Below the pieces are notes generated by a model. The model searched no databases. It worked only from the letters and a program-made list of their open reading frames with translations, and was not told the DNA's origin. A stretch of DNA of 64,000 nt. It comes from JAFIHK01 sp041441455. GTDB lineage: Bacteria > Bacteroidota > Bacteroidia > Bacteroidales > UBA932. Positions 60,772-64,000 of this stretch are shown here, piece after piece (the first letter of the stretch is position 1; every line of letters begins with the position of its first letter). A program made the position numbers and the translations under genes. The stretch spans positions 1 through 64,000 of the forward strand of contig JASDTB010000059.1 in the NCBI GenBank assembly GCA_041441455.1. Direction: 5' to 3'.

Positions 60772-61833
60772 CTATTTTTTAACTAAACCTTTATACTCTT
60801 CGTATCGGTCTAGAACTTGTTCGACAAAACGAATTGTCTCAACTCCTTTAAATGACCCGAATTTCAGAAGTTCTACAATCTCGTTTTTACGCATTAATGG
60901 GATAACGGTTTTGACTTCGTTCCAATTATTATGATCAACACCTTTATATTGGGCAAAAGTACGGCAATCTTCGATTCTGCCCTCGCCTGCATTGTAGGAT
61001 GCCAATACAAATTTCACTCTATTCATAGAGTCTATTCCATCCTTGGTATACATCTTCTGAAGCCTCTTTAATAGCATACTACCTGCCATAATATTCTGCT
61101 CAGGATCGTATACATTCTCGACTTTAAACTGTTTTGCAGTAGAACTTTTGATTTGCATTAATCCATGAGCTCCTCTAGAAGACTTAGCATCGATAGAAAA
61201 CTTCGATTCTTGATAGATTAATGCAGCTAGAAGCCTCCAGTCCCAATCAATCTTAGCAGCATATTTTTTAATGATATGGTCGTATGGTGAAAGGAGTGAT
61301 GCTTGACGCCCATATGGTGTGGTGAAAGTTCGATACTTTTTGTAATAATTGTTTATCAGGTGCCCATAGTCCTTAGTTTGGACAAAATGGCCCATCCAAT
61401 AGTTTAAACTTTGCATCAGTCGATAGTTACTTTTTTTAACTACCCAGACATCTTCATTGTTGTTTAGTGAGATACTTGAGATAACTTCTGCCTGATACTC
61501 CTCTGGAATAACCTCCTTTTTGGAGTCGATAACAATCACATCAATACTATCTACCATTAAAGCTCTCCAGATAGTTGTATCGCCACTTCCTGGTCGGACA
61601 TTTGTATAACATCTCTCTTGTTTCGAGAATTTTTTTAGAAGATCGAAGTGAAAACCAACTGTGTGACCTCTTTTGAGATACATACCTCCTTCGATATTTA
61701 CTACACATTCAAGAGTGTCGCCTTCTAAATAGAATACGTGTTTTTCGTAATTCTGCATCTCTCGTTCTGCTGCTAAAAAAAAGAGCAGGGTGATGACGGC
61801 AAGAATTAGCGCGTATTTATAAATCGGTCGCAT
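60772..61833 (-). CDS. mltF: Membrane-bound lytic murein transglycosylase (MltF-like)
   Basis: The 353-aa protein has an N-terminal hydrophobic anchor (about residues 5-22), a solute-binding-protein-like domain (about 45-170) and a C-terminal SLT domain (about 195-320). The catalytic Glu lies in ALIYQESKF, followed by GAHGLMQI, YDPEQNIMAG and VLASYNAGEGRI. It cleaves glycan strands to 1,6-anhydro ends. The SBP-like domain may sense muropeptides. It is 1 base from the putative porin upstream, so the two are co-transcribed. Confidence 0.93.
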   Translation of the reverse strand: MRPIYKYALILAVITLLFFLAAEREMQNYEKHVFYLEGDTLECVVNIEGGMYLKRGHTVGFHFDLLKKFSKQERCYTNVRPGSGDTTIWRALMVDSIDVIVIDSKKEVIPEEYQAEVISSISLNNNEDVWVVKKSNYRLMQSLNYWMGHFVQTKDYGHLINNYYKKYRTFTTPYGRQASLLSPYDHIIKKYAAKIDWDWRLLAALIYQESKFSIDAKSSRGAHGLMQIKSSTAKQFKVENVYDPEQNIMAGSMLLKRLQKMYTKDGIDSMNRVKFVLASYNAGEGRIEDCRTFAQYKGVDHNNWNEVKTVIPLMRKNEIVELLKFGSFKGVETIRFVEQVLDRYEEYKGLVKK

Positions 61834-61834
61834 A

Positions 61835-63925
61835 TCATTTTACGTAGAAAGGCCAATGAATGCCAAATTTTATGGCAGTTTGTGGCCTTATGTAATGGTT
61901 TGCCGAGAAATAATCGGATTCCGGCCAACCTTGAACACCATTAATGTACTTGACAAAAATGCTTGCTCTTTTCCACTGTAAATTTGCGAATATGTCTATG
62001 TAGGGGTTGTTTCCGATTTTTCTCTCTTTCTGAGTTTGAAAAGCACCCAATGCCGGGTTGTACGAGGGTGCGTAGTACGCTGTATTATATGTTACATCTG
62101 CTCCTATCTGCGATCTGAGAACATTTTTAACAATGTTGAACTCAATGAAGTATCTGAGGTTTGCACTGACAGTAGGCAGGGGGATGACGTCTTGATTAGA
62201 CGAAGCTTGGAATAGTACTCTATTGTTGAGATGAAGTATGCCCAACTTAAAGTTTTTTGAAGCATAAGCGGAAATTACGCTTATTGCCTCTCCGTTTTGA
62301 CGAACTGTTCCTGTATTATCGTAATAGATTTTATCTGTAATTAATGAATATCCGAAGAATAGATTGAACTTATAATAAGGAATGTCTAACAATGCCTCAA
62401 GTTTTGATTCTGAGGTTTTTGAAAAGGAGTTATTCCAAACATTATGATTGCCATAATAATAATTATCGAACCAATCTGGACTCTTCATGCTAATGTTTAC
62501 TTTTCCTGTAAGGTGGATTCCCTCTTTGATTGGATATAATGAGAATCTCATCTTTCCATCAATAAAAAAGTCATTGGCGAAGTATCCAGAGATATTGTAT
62601 CTGCCAACTGCTTCCCATTTCAGGTATTTCTTATATTCTCCTGATGCTCCAGCATAAAAGTACAAGTTGTTATAAATAGTACTTTCAACTGGTTTTGTAA
62701 AGAATTCTGGACGGAAACCATAAACATTCAATATTTGGTAACCTAGTCCACCATCTAATTTAGAGACAATAGCCTCTTTTGCCCATGGCTGAATTCTGAT
62801 GAATAGCTTATTTTCAAATGAAGAGACCCTTGTTGAGTCATTAGATTCTGTAGGGTTTATGTAAAATTTATTGTTGTAAAAATCCCTTGCAGTTTTATCG
62901 GACAAAGCGATATTGTCGGTATAGATCCTTTTATATGTTGAGTATTCGAATGAGTGTCCAAAATATGTGATTGTTCCTTCGCCCTCTGCAATACTATCTC
63001 TGGTAAATCGAATAGGAAGTCCGTAAGTATGTGTCAGGAAGATAGTATTTCTCTTTATAGTGTTCTTAGCAGCATCAAGCACAACAGATAGAGTACGGAC
63101 ATCTAGTGTAGTGTCGAGGATATCTTTATCATTGACCAAGCCTCCGTTTTCATTTCTTTTGATACCGTTGTAGAGGTATCCTGCGTGCATTACATATCTG
63201 TTCCCAATATAGTTTAAGTTGAAAGAGAATGTTCTATTATCAGTTGCTTCATTCCTTAAGAGACCCTTTCCTCCGAAGCGTTTGTAAAGCATTTGAAAAT
63301 TTAAAGAAGGGGAAAGATTTTGTGTATGTAAAAATTTGACGTTGCTCTCCTCTTTTTCGCGGTTTGCGAATAGTGTTCCAGAGTATGCTAGTTCGGTGTA
63401 TGGAGTTTTAACATTATAAAAAGGAAGTGTCTCTGGTGTGTAACTCCATGACAAATAAGGAGAAATTGCTTTGAAATTCCGAAACTCTTCATTGTTGAAA
63501 TAGTTATGCATCTGTGTTGCAGAGCCAGAAATACCTAGATATGTAGCGCCAACATCCTTTTTCATGAAGGGATAGTCATGAAAATTGTCATTGTAAGTTG
63601 TGTCTGGTGGAAGCATTGTGATAGAATTTAAATATCTATCATGTTTCCATAATATCATCCTTTTGTATTTAAGAGAATCGGGAATGAGATATGTCTCAAG
63701 AATAAGTGGCTTAAGGTTTCTTATGCTGTCTTTCGCGTTGCGAATACTATCTTTTATCTGTTTGGGTGTTTTTTTGATTATCACCTGTTTGATAGAGTCA
63801 GCAGCCTCTTGTTCGTTTTCGCTATTATTATTTTGAGCGTATGTATAAGTAAAAGAAAGCATTACGACAATAATTGTCGCAATGCTTCTTAGAAGTTTAG
63901 ATATGTTTTGTCTCTCTCTTTGCAT
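61835..63925 (-). CDS. Putative porin (Porin_10 family)
   Basis: The chosen ATG gives 696 aa with a signal peptide (about residues 1-31, ending in FTYTYAQ) and a long beta-barrel. Family phrases are YLNSITMLPPDTTYNDNFHDYPF and GATYLGISGSATQ, and the C terminus AIKFGIHWPFYVK looks like a terminal barrel strand. The family is annotated as putative porin in Bacteroidota; substrate unknown. A longer TTG frame to 63946 would overlap the -7 box (63936-63943) and is rejected. The leader is then very short. mltF follows after 1 base. Confidence 0.87.
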   Translation of the reverse strand: MQRERQNISKLLRSIATIIVVMLSFTYTYAQNNNSENEQEAADSIKQVIIKKTPKQIKDSIRNAKDSIRNLKPLILETYLIPDSLKYKRMILWKHDRYLNSITMLPPDTTYNDNFHDYPFMKKDVGATYLGISGSATQMHNYFNNEEFRNFKAISPYLSWSYTPETLPFYNVKTPYTELAYSGTLFANREKEESNVKFLHTQNLSPSLNFQMLYKRFGGKGLLRNEATDNRTFSFNLNYIGNRYVMHAGYLYNGIKRNENGGLVNDKDILDTTLDVRTLSVVLDAAKNTIKRNTIFLTHTYGLPIRFTRDSIAEGEGTITYFGHSFEYSTYKRIYTDNIALSDKTARDFYNNKFYINPTESNDSTRVSSFENKLFIRIQPWAKEAIVSKLDGGLGYQILNVYGFRPEFFTKPVESTIYNNLYFYAGASGEYKKYLKWEAVGRYNISGYFANDFFIDGKMRFSLYPIKEGIHLTGKVNISMKSPDWFDNYYYGNHNVWNNSFSKTSESKLEALLDIPYYKFNLFFGYSLITDKIYYDNTGTVRQNGEAISVISAYASKNFKLGILHLNNRVLFQASSNQDVIPLPTVSANLRYFIEFNIVKNVLRSQIGADVTYNTAYYAPSYNPALGAFQTQKERKIGNNPYIDIFANLQWKRASIFVKYINGVQGWPESDYFSANHYIRPQTAIKFGIHWPFYVK

Positions 63926-63935
63926 AATTAAAGTG

Positions 63936-63943
63936 CAAACATA
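63936..63943 (-). promoter_or_regulatory. -7 promoter element (TATGTTTG) for the porin-mltF operon
   Basis: The minus-strand TATGTTTG fits TAnnTTTG. A TTG lies 22 bases upstream (63966-63968). The predicted transcript start is within about 10 bases of the ATG, so the mRNA would be almost leaderless. Confidence 0.5.
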
Positions 63944-64000
63944 CAAAAATCGGGCTAAATTCCTGCAACCCTCTCTTTATATGTTGCCAGACATGCATCA

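Noticed and set aside
1..64000. tRNA, rRNA, CRISPR arrays, prophage or replication origin
   Set aside because: No cloverleaf-like segments, regular spaced repeats, phage structural genes or DnaA-box clusters were seen in the gaps when reading by eye. A tRNA or RNA covariance search would be decisive.

Overview
The window looks like the chromosome of a member of Bacteroidota, most probably Bacteroidales. The evidence is the many TAnnTTTG-type -7 promoter elements, the near absence of Shine-Dalgarno sequences, lineage-typical families (DUF4199, DUF4293, DUF4295, the putative-porin family, PF14905-type outer-membrane barrels, acyl-ACP thioesterase), the rpmB-rpmG-DUF4295-ftsY cluster and AT-rich DNA. 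No rRNA, tRNA, CRISPR array or prophage was recognised. No gene-free stretch exceeds about 300 bases.

Region 1 (1-10.6 kb) is an accessory defence island. It holds two unrecognised secreted proteins, an Mrr-type restriction endonuclease, a decayed IS3-type transposase, two diverged copies of a hairpin-plus-flank repeat, and a type I restriction-modification operon with extra genes: hsdM, a HEPN gene of the HI0074 family, a single ORF joining a minimal nucleotidyltransferase (MNT) to a complete HsdS, a second HEPN-like gene, hsdR and a small unknown gene. The nucleotidyltransferase and HEPN motifs are intact. The locus therefore reads as a HEPN/MNT (type VII-like) toxin-antitoxin pair wired into the specificity subunit of a type I system.

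Region 2 (10.6-25 kb) holds a secreted C1-type cysteine peptidase, an outer-membrane barrel protein, a methylglyoxal pair (aldo/keto reductase and mgsA), acyl-ACP thioesterase, pyrG, a glutaminyl cyclase, mnmD, secA, a dihydrolipoyl dehydrogenase and a bactofilin.

Region 3 (25-28 kb, minus strand) contains the second notable gene. It is an actin-like ATPase whose phosphate-1 motif sits at the C terminus, after the phosphate-2 and adenosine motifs, which is the order expected of a circular permutation. It converges on the bactofilin gene. A GT2 glycosyltransferase and a DUF4199 membrane protein follow.

Region 4 (28-37.9 kb) is translation and secretion: thrS, infC (apparently with an AUC start), rpmI, rplT, lepB, rpmB, rpmG, the DUF4295 gene, ftsY, pheT and a UbiA prenyltransferase.

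Region 5 (37.9-56 kb) holds a secreted M14 peptidase, eno, a SIMPL protein, an N-acetylmuramoyl-L-alanine amidase, uvrB-relA-uvrA (the RelA hydrolase site is degenerate), an M28-fold protein with altered catalytic residues, mtgA, a TPR protein, a DUF4293 protein, a nucleoside phosphorylase and a SirB1-like protein.

Region 6 (56-64 kb) holds a LolC/E-like permease without a visible ATPase and, on the minus strand, a putative porin, an MltF-like lytic transglycosylase, a small secreted protein and a large outer-membrane barrel protein. Cell-envelope genes dominate this end.
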